Positions 1 to 39,296 are shown, numbered from the stretch's first letter. The stretch: 64,000 bases of DNA from Pycnopodia helianthoides (GCA_032158295.1 CM063249.1:4045195-4109194); one strand, 5' to 3'. Notes: generated by a model from the letters alone, not told the origin. Numbers and translations are program-made.

Positions 1-955
1 GATTTATATATCGCGGATCGAAACTTGTTCGTGAAAGAACGGCACGTTAACAATTTTTTGTCGCCCTGCTTCCATGTCTTTCGCGTGTGCAGCTAGAGCA
101 TAAATAGGTGTAGACTTCTCTCATTTCGTGAACGTAATATGTTTACTGCTGCAGCAAAGGAACGTGTGTGGTGACTTTTAAAAGTCTACTGACAACAATG
201 CACGGTGTTTTGTATAGATGCGCATGCATCATTAGACCTTTGTACCAGTTGTCAGTACGCACTTTCATTAGCAAAAGCGCTGTTTCTCCGGATACGGTTA
301 AAGTGTTTTATTGCTGGAGATAACTTTACGCATTGACCTATGACCTGGGAGAAACTTCGTGACAATGTGTGCATGGTCCGACGCACATCTGTGGAGAAAT
401 TGTTGACGTTTGCATTTACCGTTAAGTCTCACATTTTTGGTGTGCTTTTTCAGATGCGTCTAGCATTTTTATTATTTCATCATTGTTCTTTGAGTATTTT
501 CCTCCTAATAACTCGACCCCCATCCCATCCACTACCGCCTTTGGGTTAACCGAGTGTGGCGCTGACGCCGGGGTCGCGTTGGCAAATATCTGGATTGCTC
601 AAAATCCGATTATGAATTTGAAGGGTTAGATTTTTCCGATTTTTTTTCGTACAAAATTGATTTCCGGATTTTTCATCATCGCCGATTCTCATGACTGGAG
701 TTACCATTCTTGAGCGGGCGCGTAAAGTGGATCGGCCAAAGGCCTAATTAAAATGTGCTGGATTTGAGCACATTGTAATGAACCAATTCCAGGGGTTATG
801 AGCGAGCAAGGCATGCTGGACAAAATGGCGCTGCGAGATCACTCACCCCTGGGAACGAGGTTGGACGAGAGGTATCGGTACGTCGCGCTGCCAATGGTAG
901 CGAGGCTGGGCACTAATGTACACACAGAAAATCAGTTGGACACAGCGCGGCAAGT
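1..955. other. no gene recognised
   Basis: No splice-bounded open exon, RNA gene or repeat family could be supported here. Short open frames exist but have no recognisable domain. It could be intron or 5' flank of the kinase gene downstream. Confidence 0.5.
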
Positions 956-1640
956 CGAGTCGCGGACTCCTGCAGGGGGATAGAAGCGATTGCCTGCATT
1001 GAGGGGCAGCCGGGTGTCCTGACCTGGGGCAGGGCGATTGCCTGCATTGATGGGCAGCTGGGTGTATTCTGACCAGGGGAATGGAGGCAGATGCCTGCAT
1101 TGGGGGGGGGGGGGCAGCTGGATGTCTTCTGACTAGGGGGATGGAGGCGATTGCTTCCTTTGAGGGGCAGCTGAGTGTCTTCTGACCAAGGGCATTGAGG
1201 CGATTGCCTGCATTGAGGGGCAACGTGTCTTCTGACCAGGGGAATTGGGGCAATTGTCTGCATTGGGGGGCAGCTGGGTGTCTTCTGACGAGGGGCATGG
1301 AGGCGATTGCTCCCATTGAGGGGCAGCTGGGTGTCTTCTGACGAGGTGCATGGAGGCAATTGCTTCCTTTGAGGCAGCTGGGTGTCTTCTGACCAGGGTC
1401 ATGGAGGCAATTGCCTGCATTGAGGGGCAGCTGGGTTTTTCTGAACAGGGGGACGGAGGCGATTGCTTCCTTTGAGAGGCAGAAAATCAGTTGTACACAG
1501 CGCGGCAGGTCGAGTCGCAGACTCCTGCAGGGGGATAGAGGCGATTGCCTGCATTGAGGGGCAGCTGGGTGTCCTGACCTGGGGCAGGGCGATTGCCTGC
1601 ATTGATGGGCAGTTGGGTTTCTTCTGACCAGGTTATGGCT
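956..1640. repeat. GC-rich minisatellite, ~53-bp unit
   Basis: Degenerate tandem units contain 'TGCATTGAGGGGCAG' followed by 'TGGGTGTCTTCTGACC' and 'GGGCATGGAGGCGATTGC'. The unit is about 53 bp with length variants. A larger block around 945-1055 recurs around 1495-1610, so the array also shows a higher-order duplication. Open frames on the minus strand are by-products of the repeat. Confidence 0.85.
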
Positions 1641-2059
1641 TTTACTTTTAAAAGTTGCTTAGTTGAATTTGCCATGTCAGAAAACATATTATAAGACATT
1701 ATTATTATTATAAAATCATTAGAATCGGATGTTGGTGAATTTGCCTGCCAGTCAAAAGTGCGTTGACCTTTCAACGTTTTTGAGCATAGCGCCCTCATTT
1801 AAGGTCGGAGGTATAACAAACTATGCATTTTGGGAATCCTCATGACTAGACGAGTCATTTGATATGCAAATCGACACGATTGGAATATTTTTGAATTTTG
1901 ACCCCTGTATGACCTTTGTTGACCCCTCCCTGAAATGCCTGACATTTTTAAGGGGGCAGCTCAAGTCAAAAATTGTTGGTATTCATCAGGGAACACGAAA
2001 ACACTTTCAAACCTATGTTCCCAGAATTTGGTCACGGGACCTACAGGCTGGTCTCCTAC

Positions 2060-2335
2060 TATATTTCTTTACATATCACCATGTAATGGTTTACAAGGTG
2101 CTGTGGCGCCAAATGCAGCCAATCAAACCAGGAACAGTGGGGCAAACCCCTTCTCTTTGCGATAAGTGCACTAAGTTCTTTTACGTGCATTACACAACAC
2201 ACGTGACCAATGGCTTTACGTCCCATCCGAAGGACGCAGCAATAATGGTTAAGTGTCTTGCTTAAGGACACGACCGGGACTCGAACCCACACTCTGCTGA
2301 ACAGAAACGCGAGAGCTTGAGTCCGGTGCTCTTTC
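2060..2335 (-). mobile_element. tRNA-derived SINE copy (minus)
   Basis: On the minus strand there is a tRNA-like head with a box-B-like 'GGGTTCGAGTCCCGG' around 2275-2290. A body resembling 'GGACGTAAAGCCATTGGTC' follows, then a tail ending near 'TTGTAAACCATTACATGGTG'. The body recurs near 36540-36785 and 45590-45860, so this is one interspersed family. Confidence 0.75.
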
Positions 2336-2956
2336 TGGAATAAGAATTTGTTTTAGCAATTGGTTTGAAAAACAAGGGACCTCATGCATTTTTATGGGAT
2401 GATAATGACGTATTACGACACATTTATTTGTTGGTCATGCGGATAGCTTGTGGACATTTGCCAATCAGTGATTCTTATGTGTACGTGTAAATTGTCCTTT
2501 CGGCAAAACTAAGTTAATGGCCTTACGTTTTGACCCTAGCAGAGACTTTCTCGAAGGCTAAAAAAACATCTAATTCTATTTTGTCCTTTTTGTGATTTTT
2601 TTCTAGTGCTTCATGCTGCAGCATATGGAATGCTGCTTGTTTAAAAGCATTTGGGTAAAAGATTAAAGTTAGTAATTTAGTTAACTTGGTCGTATTCCTC
2701 AGCGCCGTCCTGTTTTTACAATGTACATTATAAATCAAATATTTTGGTATATCAATGTCACATTTTTCAAAGTTTGTTTTATTTGTTGCCTGTTACTTAC
2801 CGACACATTGTACTGTTGTTTAAATGTAATTTGTAATGGACAAAATGAAATAAAATGAATGTAGCACAGCTCTAGGGTGGTAGGGATTGTAAAGTTTCAA
2901 AACCCAATAGACTCTTACATTGCTATAGATCAAAATAGACAAAAGAATTGTGAAGC
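2336..2956. other. AT-rich sequence, nothing recognised
   Basis: No exon, RNA gene or repeat family is visible in this stretch between the SINE and the 36-bp minisatellite. Confidence 0.4.
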
Positions 2957-3616
2957 TATTGGGGCCAAGACTAGGGTAACAAAGAATGGTCACTGTGGGG
3001 CCAAGACTAGGGTAACAAAGAATGGTCGCTGTGGGGCCAAGACTAGGGTAACAAAGAATGGTCATTGGGGGGCCAAGACTAGGGTAACAAAGAATGGTCC
3101 TTGTGGGGTCAAGATTAGGGTAACAAAGAATGGTCACTGTGGGGCCAAGACTAGGGTAACAAAGAATGGTAATTGTGGGGCCAAGACTAGGGCAACAAAG
3201 AATGATCATTGTGGGGCCAAGACTAGGGTAACAAAGAATGGTCATTGTGGGGCCAAGACTAGGGCAACAAAGAATGGTCACTGTGGGGGACAAGACTAGG
3301 GTAACAAAGAATGGTCACTGTGGGGCCAAGACTAGGGCAACAAAGAATGGTCACTGTGGGGCCAAGACTAGGGTAACAAAGAGTGGTCCTTGTGGGGCCA
3401 AGACTAGGGTAACAAAGAATGGTTGCTGTGGGGCCAAGACTAGGGCAACAAAGAATGGTCATTTGGGGGCCAAGACTAGGGTAACAAAGAATGGTCACTG
3501 TGGGGCCAAGACTAGGGCAACAAAGAATGGTCGCTGTGGGGCCAAGACTAGGGTAACAAAGAATGGTCACTGTGGGGCCAAGACTAGGGTTACAAAGAAT
3601 GGTAATTTGGGGGCCT
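2957..3616. repeat. 36-bp minisatellite, about 18 copies
   Basis: Tandem units of 'GGGGCCAAGACTAGGGTAAC' plus 'AAAGAATGGTCACTGT' (36 bp) repeat about 18 times with few substitutions. Because 36 is divisible by 3, long open frames arise on both strands (12-residue periods). They are not evidence of a gene: no start context, splice sites or domain accompany them. Confidence 0.95.
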
Positions 3617-4059
3617 AGTTCTTTATCCAAGAACTGGATTTAATAAACGAAGTCACTGGGACAATATCTAAGATGAATTGATGGTCATGTCACATGAGGC
3701 AATTTACAGGCAACCAGATCCAATCAATCTCCAAAAAGAGTAGGCCTAGGCATTCACATTTTAATATTTTAATAATTTTCTCGGGTACAGTAAGACACTG
3801 TTAGAAAGATTACTCCCTAATTTTTACCAACGCGTTCCTTGGTTGTCTCCAAATTACCTGAAAAAGTTGCCTCATGTGAATTTAAGCTTAAGGCAAATGA
3901 CAGCTTAGTGTTATTCCAGGAAGGGCTTGGGAGATGATAGTGATCTAAAACTAGCCATGTTCTTCTTACTAAAACAAATTTTATAAAACTCAGTTCAGAA
4001 CTTGTTCAGCTGTTATTTAAAACAAATTTGATTTCAACAATGATACAAAATGAGGTTGG

Positions 4060-4150
4060 CTACTGCGTAAATCGCTCGCATCTCACCAATTTGGCCGTGG
4101 TTCGATTCCCGGCTAAGGCCATACGTGAGTAGAGTTGTGCGTTGTTTTCT
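4060..4150 (+). repeat. tRNA-like SINE fragment
   Basis: A box-B-like motif 'GGTTCGATTCCCGGC' lies at about 4090-4105, preceded by 'CTCGCATCTCACCAATTTGG'. This looks like the head of a short SINE; its ends were not defined. Confidence 0.35.
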
Positions 4151-4468
4151 CATATGCCAAAAGGGTTTACCTACGGGCCCTTTGGAAAAGTCAAACACTT
4201 TTGATATCTGGCTGAGCTAAGTGGTCACGTCACGTGGTCACGTTTTCGCCACGTCCTTCGCAATTCAGCTTCACAGCTGCCAGTAGGAACTATTACCCTA
4301 TATATATTTTGTTTAAATAAGAAGAATTGCATAAGTGATACTTTGGCTGCCAGGAAGTACCCTGGTACAAAGACACTCAAGTGACGTGGGGTATCCGTAA
4401 TAAAAGAAAAGAGAGGTAATTTTCCGTGCAAGCTTATAACGGTTTGCAAACTTTTGCTTTTATTTTAG

Positions 4469-32188
<27,720 letters not shown>

Positions 32189-32336
32189 GAGTTTGCTGTC
32201 AACTTACACGAGAAAATACAACAAAATGTGAAATTTAAAAGTGGCTACGCAAAAAAAGAGTATTTCTCTGTTTTAAATACATTATAATATTGCCTAACTA
32301 AAAAAAAATGTAGGATCTTTATAGAATGCAAATTAC

Positions 32337-32575
32337 ACACTAAAAAACCTCCAGGTCAAAATGAACCCGGATACGGTTCCCTTCGGACCTGACTCATTTC
32401 TGGGTCAGTACGACCCGGAATCTGACAGTGTCCAAATTACCCAGAATTAGGTGAAAATGACGCAGAGTCTGGTTTATAATCCAATTTGTAACCACTTTTC
32501 CAGACCCTGGAAATGAGTCAGGCCCAATGGGACCCGGAGTCTGGAGTCAATTCTGAGCCGGGAGTTTTTAGAGTG
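32337..32575. mobile_element. CTCTAAAA-type MITE (copy 1)
   Basis: The element runs from 'CACTAAAAAACCTCCAGGTC' to the inverse 'GGGAGTTTTTAGAGTG', with an interior of short 'CCCGGAATCTG' and 'TGACCCATTTC'-like blocks. Related copies: 51755-51915, 61919-62158, 62164-62526. Confidence 0.75.
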
Positions 32576-33074
32576 TACTAACTGTAGGTCAAGACGACGT
32601 AGGCCTATGACATTATTTTACTTAATAATTAGACTATAATCCAATGAAATTATCACAGATTGGTTGCATTGTGTGTTTATTCAGAAAGTAGATGATAGAA
32701 ATGAAGTTCCTCTTTAAACAAATATAGATGTAGTTTCCTTTAATAATAAATGTATGGATACACGACATTGACCCTATTATAGACCTTTCTATTGTTGCAT
32801 AAAAAAACGCGCTTGTTGGCATGGACGGCCGAATGTTGGCAAAACATTAAATCATCTAAACAGGTGATGAGAACAAATTCAACTTTTCTGAAACTTTAAA
32901 TTAAAACAAAATAACATACCATGATTGGTTGCTTTGTATCCAACAAATTTAACACTATTTTTGAATATTTTGGAAACATTGTTACAATGGAATTCCAATA
33001 GGTTTTCAACCTTTGTTAGCAAAAACTTGGGCTGTGACGTTAGAATATAAGGCCAAATAATTTTGTTTAAATGT

Positions 33075-33250
33075 TAAGCATCTCCGGCCGCTTCCTTTTT
33101 TAGAGGCCGCCTCCCGTTTCCTTTTTAATTTTTTTTTCAATGACCAATTTTTACGATCTCTAACGAGAAAAAAAAATCTATTCTAACATGCATAACATTA
33201 TATATTTTGTTTACTTTAGCACACCGAAAAAACACACAGAAAAAAACGTT
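33075..33250. repeat. interspersed repeat, inverted copy of 54755-54915
   Basis: Contains 'GCCGCTTCCTTTTTTAGAGG' and 'ACGATCTCTAACGAG'. The inverse occurs at 54755-54915 ('GGCCTCAAAAAAGGAAGCGG', 'CCAGAGATCGTAAAAATTTA'). Confidence 0.65.
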
Positions 33251-33398
33251 TTTTAATTTTTTATATTTGGCCTAAAGGTCTGTTCCAACCACGTCCCTGT
33301 GTTTCCGCATTGTGCAAAGTTTAACATAAAACATACAGTTCATGTACACCAACTACAATCTTAAAACACAGTTTACGCTATTGTATACAATTATATTT

Positions 33399-35329
33399 GT
33401 GACCCGCTCTGCAAAAAAGGCCCTTAAGTCGCAAAAAATTATTTTTGAGTTAGATACATGGTTGGAAAGGGCCTTTTCTCAGCTTTAATTTGGTGTATGT
33501 TAGAAGTCTGTAGCATTTTCCAATCCAGAGTTACACCATAATTTGCATAAAAATTATTGCCATTTTGGTCAAAATAGGTTGAGGAGAAACAGCCTTGTAA
33601 ACTTTACACTGTATTTTAAATTATTTTAGTACAAAGTTCTTAAGAAAGACCCTAGCAACGAGCACATTCCCATTATACTATTCGTCTGAAATTTTCACCA
33701 ATTGTTGAATATGACTTATTAAGTTCAAAATATTTGTTATTTTATTTAACGCTCTATATCGCACTTTTTAAAAACTAATTTGCATATTGTGCTTTTTCGC
33801 AATCTTTTTCGTATCTTTAAAATGGCAAAAACACACTTAGTCATTATTACGACGATTTTATAGCAGTTTAATTTATTTTTAGTAACTTTTTTAGTAATCC
33901 TAATGCCAACTGGACTTTTTAGAAAACCAAATGAATTTAAGTAGAATATTTTGGGGTGAAAACAAGAGCTTTTTGGCAAAAATTGTTTTTCCCACTTTTC
34001 GGTATTTTTTTAAGCAACAGCTTAAGCTGATTCATTAAACCCTTCAGCCAGCTTGTATTTTCATGGTTGAAACTATTTTGGGGTAAAAATGTAACATTTT
34101 GGTAAAAAAAAATACTTTAGTTTAAAACCTGAGTATTTCCATTAAAATCTAGCACAGTCAAGGTAGTTTGCCTTCTTATTGAAATCTGAAGTTGATTAAT
34201 CTACTTTGAAATAATCTTTGGGCTAAAAACTTGCCCAAATAAATAGAACAAACAAATAAACACAAGGAATCAAAGAGGGGGAATTTTTTATTCGCACTGG
34301 AATACACTCGCCTTTCCGCGGTGTTCGTCGGCCAGAAGAGATCCGTTGGCATCGATGGCGATGTTGAATCAGATTCCGAATCGGTTTCTGATTCCACATC
34401 GTCATTTTCACATCGGAAGTAAACGAAGTAATCTTCCACGAAGCCAACCATGTCTCTCTCCTCCCTGACAAGATTGGCATTATGGAGATCATTCAAAGCT
34501 TTCAGTCAGACACTAATCCTTCGAACCCATACAAAATATAATAGCAGTTGGCTAATAAAGTTAATTTATTTGGCTAAAAGTGGTAAATAATTCTCAAATT
34601 TTTTTCGCTCAGAGCAGTACAGGTCAGTTGAGTTGAACATAGTTGACTGCAACCTCGTCCCCATGGTTTACTTTATTTCCAACCACATTGTTTACAACTG
34701 CTCGACACACCCTGGGGACGAGGTTGAGTTGGCTGAATTTTCGTGTGGCACGCACCTAATAAACAGTCACATGACAGTCACCTGACAGCGAATAAACAAC
34801 CGATATCGTCCACAGCGCATGCGCGCACTCGACATTGCGCGCATTGACCAATGAGTGCACTACACTGTGTGCACGTGATAGCAAAGATCCACGCCCTAGC
34901 AACAAGCGCTCTATGTCCACTGTAATAAATCTACCGGCCCTGCTTTTAATCTTGACCTCTGACCTTTTCTATGTCTAAATTTAGAAAGACAACGTCCTCC
35001 GCTTTCAGATGATACCAAATTTATAATAGGGGGGTTTCAAATAATGTCGTGTCAGATGTTTAAAAGACGCAACTTTTCACTGATTCCACGGACACCGATC
35101 GTACAAACCACGAACAAATTGTACACAAAACACGGTTTTTTCCAACTTTATTGATCAAAATGAACATTCAATCTTACAAATTATGAAAGAGTGGACATCA
35201 ATGATGTCAAAAATGGGATAAACAAAAAATCACATCGAGTAAGAAATTTTCACCTTTTCAACATTGACGAGCCCTTTTGCGTGCTAAGAGATAGCGCGAC
35301 TTACGGGCCTTTTTTGCAGAGCGGGTCAC
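33399..35329. mobile_element. 1.93-kb TIR DNA transposon, 4-bp target duplication
   Basis: TIRs begin 'GTGACCCGCTCTGCAAAAAA' and end with the inverse 'TTTTTTGCAGAGCGGGTCAC'; about 34 bp match. ATTT flanks both ends. The neighbouring uninterrupted copy (about 35576-35596, 'CAATTATATCTTAGTTTA') shows the empty site and confirms a 4-bp duplication. The only sizeable frame is at 34176-34496. The superfamily is not identified. Confidence 0.85.
34176..34496 (-). CDS. unidentified acidic ORF inside the transposon
   Basis: A 106-codon minus-strand frame: an N-terminal 'VREERDMVGFVEDYFVYFRC', then an acidic Ser/Glu/Asp-rich stretch (DDVESETDSESDS), then a hydrophobic end. No transposase motif is visible. 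It may be a remnant of the autonomous element's protein or a chance frame. Confidence 0.3.
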   Translation of the reverse strand: MNDLHNANLVREERDMVGFVEDYFVYFRCENDDVESETDSESDSTSPSMPTDLFWPTNTAERRVYSSANKKFPLFDSLCLFVCSIYLGKFLAQRLFQSRLINFRFQ

Positions 35330-36537
35330 ATTTTAGTTTAATCTAAATATCTATGCACAAGTTGATCATTTAATAATAATAAAACAAAAAACAATAAAAC
35401 AACTCCTCCTTCTTTTTTCAAAAAGGCAGGACGCTAAACTTTTATTATTTCTTATATTTTGCTTTAAAGGTCTATTCCAACCATGTCCCTGTGTTCCCTG
35501 CAAAGTTTAACATACAATTAACGTACAATTCATGTACACCAACTACATTCTTAAAACACAGTTTACGCTATGGTAGACAATTATATCTTAGTTTACTCTA
35601 AATGTCTATGCACAAGTTGATCATGTTCTGTTTACTACTAAATTTTGTAGAAGTTTGTAGAAACCGGTTGCATGCTTCCTCAAACTTGAGGAAAAGTAGT
35701 TTGGAGTTTCTGAAAAAGTTACACATTTCGCGTAACGAAATTAAACGATTGTATCTTTGTTGACTAAACTGGTCATTGTCAACAAATCTGAACACATACA
35801 CCTGCACGATCTGATTAATGTGTTTGTGCCTTTTTCGCCAAATGGTATTATCCTTTTGTAATAACCTTTAATAATAATGTATGAACACACACCATCAACC
35901 CTGTTTTAACAATGTCCCTGTGTTTATGATGTCCCAAGTACACCAACAACATAATTAAAACTCATATTACGCTATTGTACACAATTGTAATCTTATTTTA
36001 CTGTACATATCTATATTGGTATAAGATGATTATATAATTTTTACTACTAAATTTTGCCTAATTTTAAAAGACAACCGGTTGCATGTTTCCTCAACTTGAG
36101 GAAAATGAGTTTCCCAAGATTCGCACTCATTTTGCATAAGGACTTCTTTGTAGACGACTGTTTCTTTGTTATTTTCGTGGTGTTTGCAGAAAGAAATATA
36201 GGTTTTACTTTACACTATGGTTCCGAATTTGTGATGGTGTACTATTATGTTAACGTATTTTCACAGGTTAATACCTCACAGGTTAAGCAAAGTAACATTT
36301 AGATTATCACAAATTTGAATGTGCGAAAATGTGCGAAAAATAAAACATTATTGTGTAACCGATTAAAAATACACACCATGCATAAACTTAGAATAATTGC
36401 TTTTAGAGTAAATAATAATAGTTCGTAGTTCTTATAGAGCGCTTTATCACATCATATGGGGTGTCTCAAAGCGCCCAGTAATTTTTCCTGATATGTGTAG
36501 AGCTACAGTTTTGAAGTATGAAACAAATTCCTTTACA

Positions 36538-36785
36538 AAGCACCATGTAATGGTTTACGCGGTACTGTGGCGCAATGCAGCCATTCAAACCAGGAACACC
36601 GGGGCAAACCCCTTCTCTTTACGAGCAGTGGGTTCTTTAACGTGCATTACACAACACACGGGACCTACGGCTTAACGTCCCATCCGAAGGACGCAGCAAC
36701 AATGGTTAAGTGTCTTGCTTAAGGACACAAGTTTCACGACCGGGATTCGAACCCACACTCCTGATCAGCCACGACGAGCCACATG
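36538..36785 (-). mobile_element. tRNA-derived SINE copy (minus)
   Basis: Minus-strand box B 'GGGTTCGAATCCCGGTCGTG' is near 36740-36760. The body contains the inverse of 'TTGTGTAATGCACG' and 'GGGACGTTAAGCCGTAGGTC', ending at 'AACCATTACATGGTG'. Same family as 2060-2335 and 45575-45905. Confidence 0.8.
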
Positions 36786-36985
36786 TAATGGTTTACAAGA
36801 TGCTGGAAACCACAAATAAAAGTAGTACAAGTAGTTATTCTGATACAGTATAACTATTAATATTAAATGATAACTTTAAAGTGATTTTTTTCTAGCTGCA
36901 CTTGAAAATATGTTTATAGTTAAATATCATTAATTTGCAAGGTTACGGTAATTTACAAAAATTCCTTTACCTCTGTATCCAGCAG

Positions 36986-37159
36986 GGCCCAGATTCATAG
37001 AGCTGCGCTAAGCACAACAAAATTATGCTTAACAGAGTAAGGTTACCAGCCAAACTACCACGTCACGTGTACAATTTGTGACTAGTGTCCTGCTCATTTC
37101 TGCTTAGCAGACACTTGTAGGCAATATTTTCTGCTTAAGCAGCTCTATGATATTGGGCC
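36986..37159. mobile_element. GGCCCAATTT MITE, CAG target duplication (copy 1)
   Basis: Ends are 'GGCCCAGATTCATAGAGCTG' and the inverse 'CAGCTCTATGATATTGGGCC', flanked by CAG on both sides (36983-36985, 37160-37162). 3-bp CWG duplications are known for some animal PIF/Harbinger elements. Confidence 0.85.
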
Positions 37160-37309
37160 CAGAACAATTATGGACAATATAATTTTGTTTTGTTTTGTCA
37201 ATTCACACACTTTGGTTGATGTTCACTAAAACCAACAATCTGTAGAGTACAATTTTCATCGGTATGATTAAATAGCAGAACAAATAGCAAGAAAAGTTCT
37301 CTAAAGAAC

Positions 37310-37430
37310 AGAATCTACACACTCAGCAAAGTAGATGATTATACACCATGGTGTTACCGCAAACTGAATACACATTGATACCTCAACCATGCAATGCCTC
37401 AAAAACCATTATGATTATTTTAGAATGTTT
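37310..37430. repeat. repeat shared with 62750-62885
   Basis: About 115 bp nearly identical to 62755-62885, including 'AAGTTCTCTAAAGAACA' and 'TGGTGTTACCGCAAACTGAA'. In the second location it lies directly upstream of a real exon acceptor of gene 2. Confidence 0.8.
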
Positions 37431-37566
37431 CTTATTCGATTTGGCAAAATTATATTTCTTTTCTGAGTAATAATTTTACTTGGGTCTATCTGTGTAAAAG
37501 AATGTTTAATTTAATTCACTCACTGTTTTTCTTTCAAGCTTACTATGAAAAAATAAGCCGACTTAC

Positions 37567-38653
37567 CAAATCTTTGCCTGTAACCCATCTTGTATCCCTC
37601 CTCGACAATGCCCTGGACGTTACGTTTCCCTGTCCCTTGGTGGGACACCGGCCACTCTCCCGGAGTTGTTCTAGTGCGGATTCCGTTTGTACCCAACCAG
37701 TTGTCGTTGTCGTATTCACCTACAACTTTGATAGCGGTTCTCTTCCATCCGTACGGGCGTTGGTATTCGAATCATTCTTTATTTTTATAAAGTCGATGTC
37801 GTACCGCGGAGCCAATGACTCTGAATCCAGTTGAAAAATTCCCATCTTTTCACCTGGGCTGCACTTCATGCCCCAAATCATACAGCCAGACACTATCCCT
37901 TGGTCCACTTGACTATTCTCATAGATCAGCATCAGTTTTTCGGGACTCAGTTCAAATTTCGCGGCAGCAGCTTTCCTCAACTCTTCAACGATTGAGTTGT
38001 CCTTGACACCGACGGTGACCTGGGCCCAATTTCATGGCTCTGCTTACCGTAAGCAAAGAATCGGCGCTTGCGGAAGCAGGGAATTCCGTGCTTACGTCAA
38101 GCGTATTTCACGGGTTAGCGGGGAATTTCGGCTTGTGCGCATGCGTACTCCACGTTACTAGGCATTTTACGCTTACACAGCTAGCGCATAAATTCGGCGC
38201 TTGAACAGTAAGCGGAGAATGGTCAACGCAAGCGCAGAATTCGGCGGTAAGCAGAGCCATGAAATTGGGCCCTGTACGTTACTCTTCAACATATGGACAT
38301 GAACAGTGGCTTGAAGTGACTCTGGGTAGCTCGAACGAGCCGGTGGTTGTATCATCCTGTAAGTCAGACCAAACAGATCTCGGGCCGTTAGCTTGATGAT
38401 CTCGGTTTGAGACTGCCCCGACGACTCTAATCGCTGGTATCTGCCTGTTCTTGAAGCGGTGGGTCTGGTCGTTGTGCTGGCAGCAGGCGGAGGCCAACCG
38501 AACATCTAACCCATCCACGACTGCTGAGATGCTGGGGGAGAGGGGATTTTTCCACTCCGTAGAGTGGGCATCGTTTGACGCCATCATCGGGAATAGGCTG
38601 TCTGACTTCAAGTCCAGTCGTTGACGTAAAAACTGAGGAAATGTACCAGCCAT
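37567..38653 (-). pseudogene. ubiquitin-like plus ART/PARP-like 'HGT' gene, disrupted
   Basis: Minus strand, ATG at 38653 (MAGTFPQFLRQRL...). After a frame change between about 38500 and 38440 it continues with 'LTARDLFGLTYRMIQPPARS'. It is then split by a MITE (38023-38271) and resumes with 'VTVGVKDNSIVEELRKAAAA' and 'KFELSPEKLMLIYENSQVDQ', a ubiquitin-like beta-grasp pattern. A second frame change near 37755 leads to 'PYGWKRTAIKVVGEYDNDNW', 'GEWPVSHQGTGKRNVQGIVE' and 'EGYKMGYRQRFG', then donor 'G|GTAAGT' at 37567. The last part resembles a widespread domain with the 'YHGT..N...I...GY....G..F' pattern, similar to PARP-type ADP-ribosyltransferases. The downstream exon with 'GRGIYS' was not found. 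Two frame breaks plus an insertion make it a pseudogene unless there are sequence errors. Confidence 0.7.
38023..38271. mobile_element. GGCCCAATTT MITE inserted in the ubiquitin-like gene (copy 2)
   Basis: Ends 'GGCCCAATTTCATGGCTCTG' and the inverse 'CAGAGCCATGAAATTGGGCC', flanked by CTG (38020-38022 and 38272-38274). Removing the element and one CTG restores an uninterrupted reading frame across the site (...SNVQ joined to VTVGV...). This proves the insertion and its duplication size. Confidence 0.92.
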
Positions 38654-39296
38654 GACAGTTGAGACTGTGTAGCTGTTTGTATAATATGATTGTTTACTTT
38701 GATTAATTTAAGGCAATATTTAGGCGTATAATTTGAGCGGATACATCTACCGACCAGACTAAAATGAATGAAAAAACTTTTTGACTGCGACAACCGCAAC
38801 CCACAGTGTGTTCCTTGCCAAAAACAAGCGTCGTCATAATTTTCCTATTATTAGATTCTAGAATTTCCCACTCCTTTGCCTCTCCATTCATAGTCCGGTT
38901 AATTCCTAGATGAGTTACAACGTAGCGGTTATACCCCTCCACTCGTTATTAGTCTGGTAAACTCCTAAATAATGCGTTACAACGTAGTGCGTTGTTAAAT
39001 GCCGTAAAGACGTTTTCAATGAAGTCTGGTTTTTCCCTTTGGGAAAAAAAAGAATAGTGAGTTTTGTTTTTGACCGTGTATTTCATGCTTTAGTTCACGT
39101 TTAACTACACTGCTAATGTAAAATTTATTACAATGCTTTTGCTTGAAAGAAAAAGCAAATAAGTGGAGTCTAGTTTTATCATAGTTTTACGACAAAATTC
39201 TTGGTATAAAGCTGTCATTAAAGACTACTGGATAAGTGTCCTTTATAGAACACCATACTACAGTAATATTACATTCAAACTGTATACAGTAGATCT

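Larger units (their letters stand above)
33284..36030. repeat. tandem triplication of a ~160-bp segment
   Basis: A segment with 'GTACACCAACTACA', 'TTAAAACACAGTTTACGCTA' and 'CTATGCACAAGTTGATCAT' occurs three times. Copy one is at 33284-33398 continued at 35330-35375, copy two at about 35467-35632, and copy three, diverged, at about 35884-36030. The first copy is split by the 1.93-kb transposon. Confidence 0.75.

Noticed and set aside
843..1602. Long open frames on the minus strand over the ~53-bp minisatellite
   Set aside because: They are periodic translations of a tandem repeat, with no start context, splice logic or domain.
2820..3630. Open frames on both strands over the 36-bp repeat
   Set aside because: The repeat length is a multiple of 3, so frames stay open on both strands by arithmetic; no gene signals.
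38173..38278. Continuation of the ubiquitin-like gene frame through 38173-38278
   Set aside because: This part is MITE sequence with clear inverted ends and a 3-bp target duplication; the true frame resumes at 38019.
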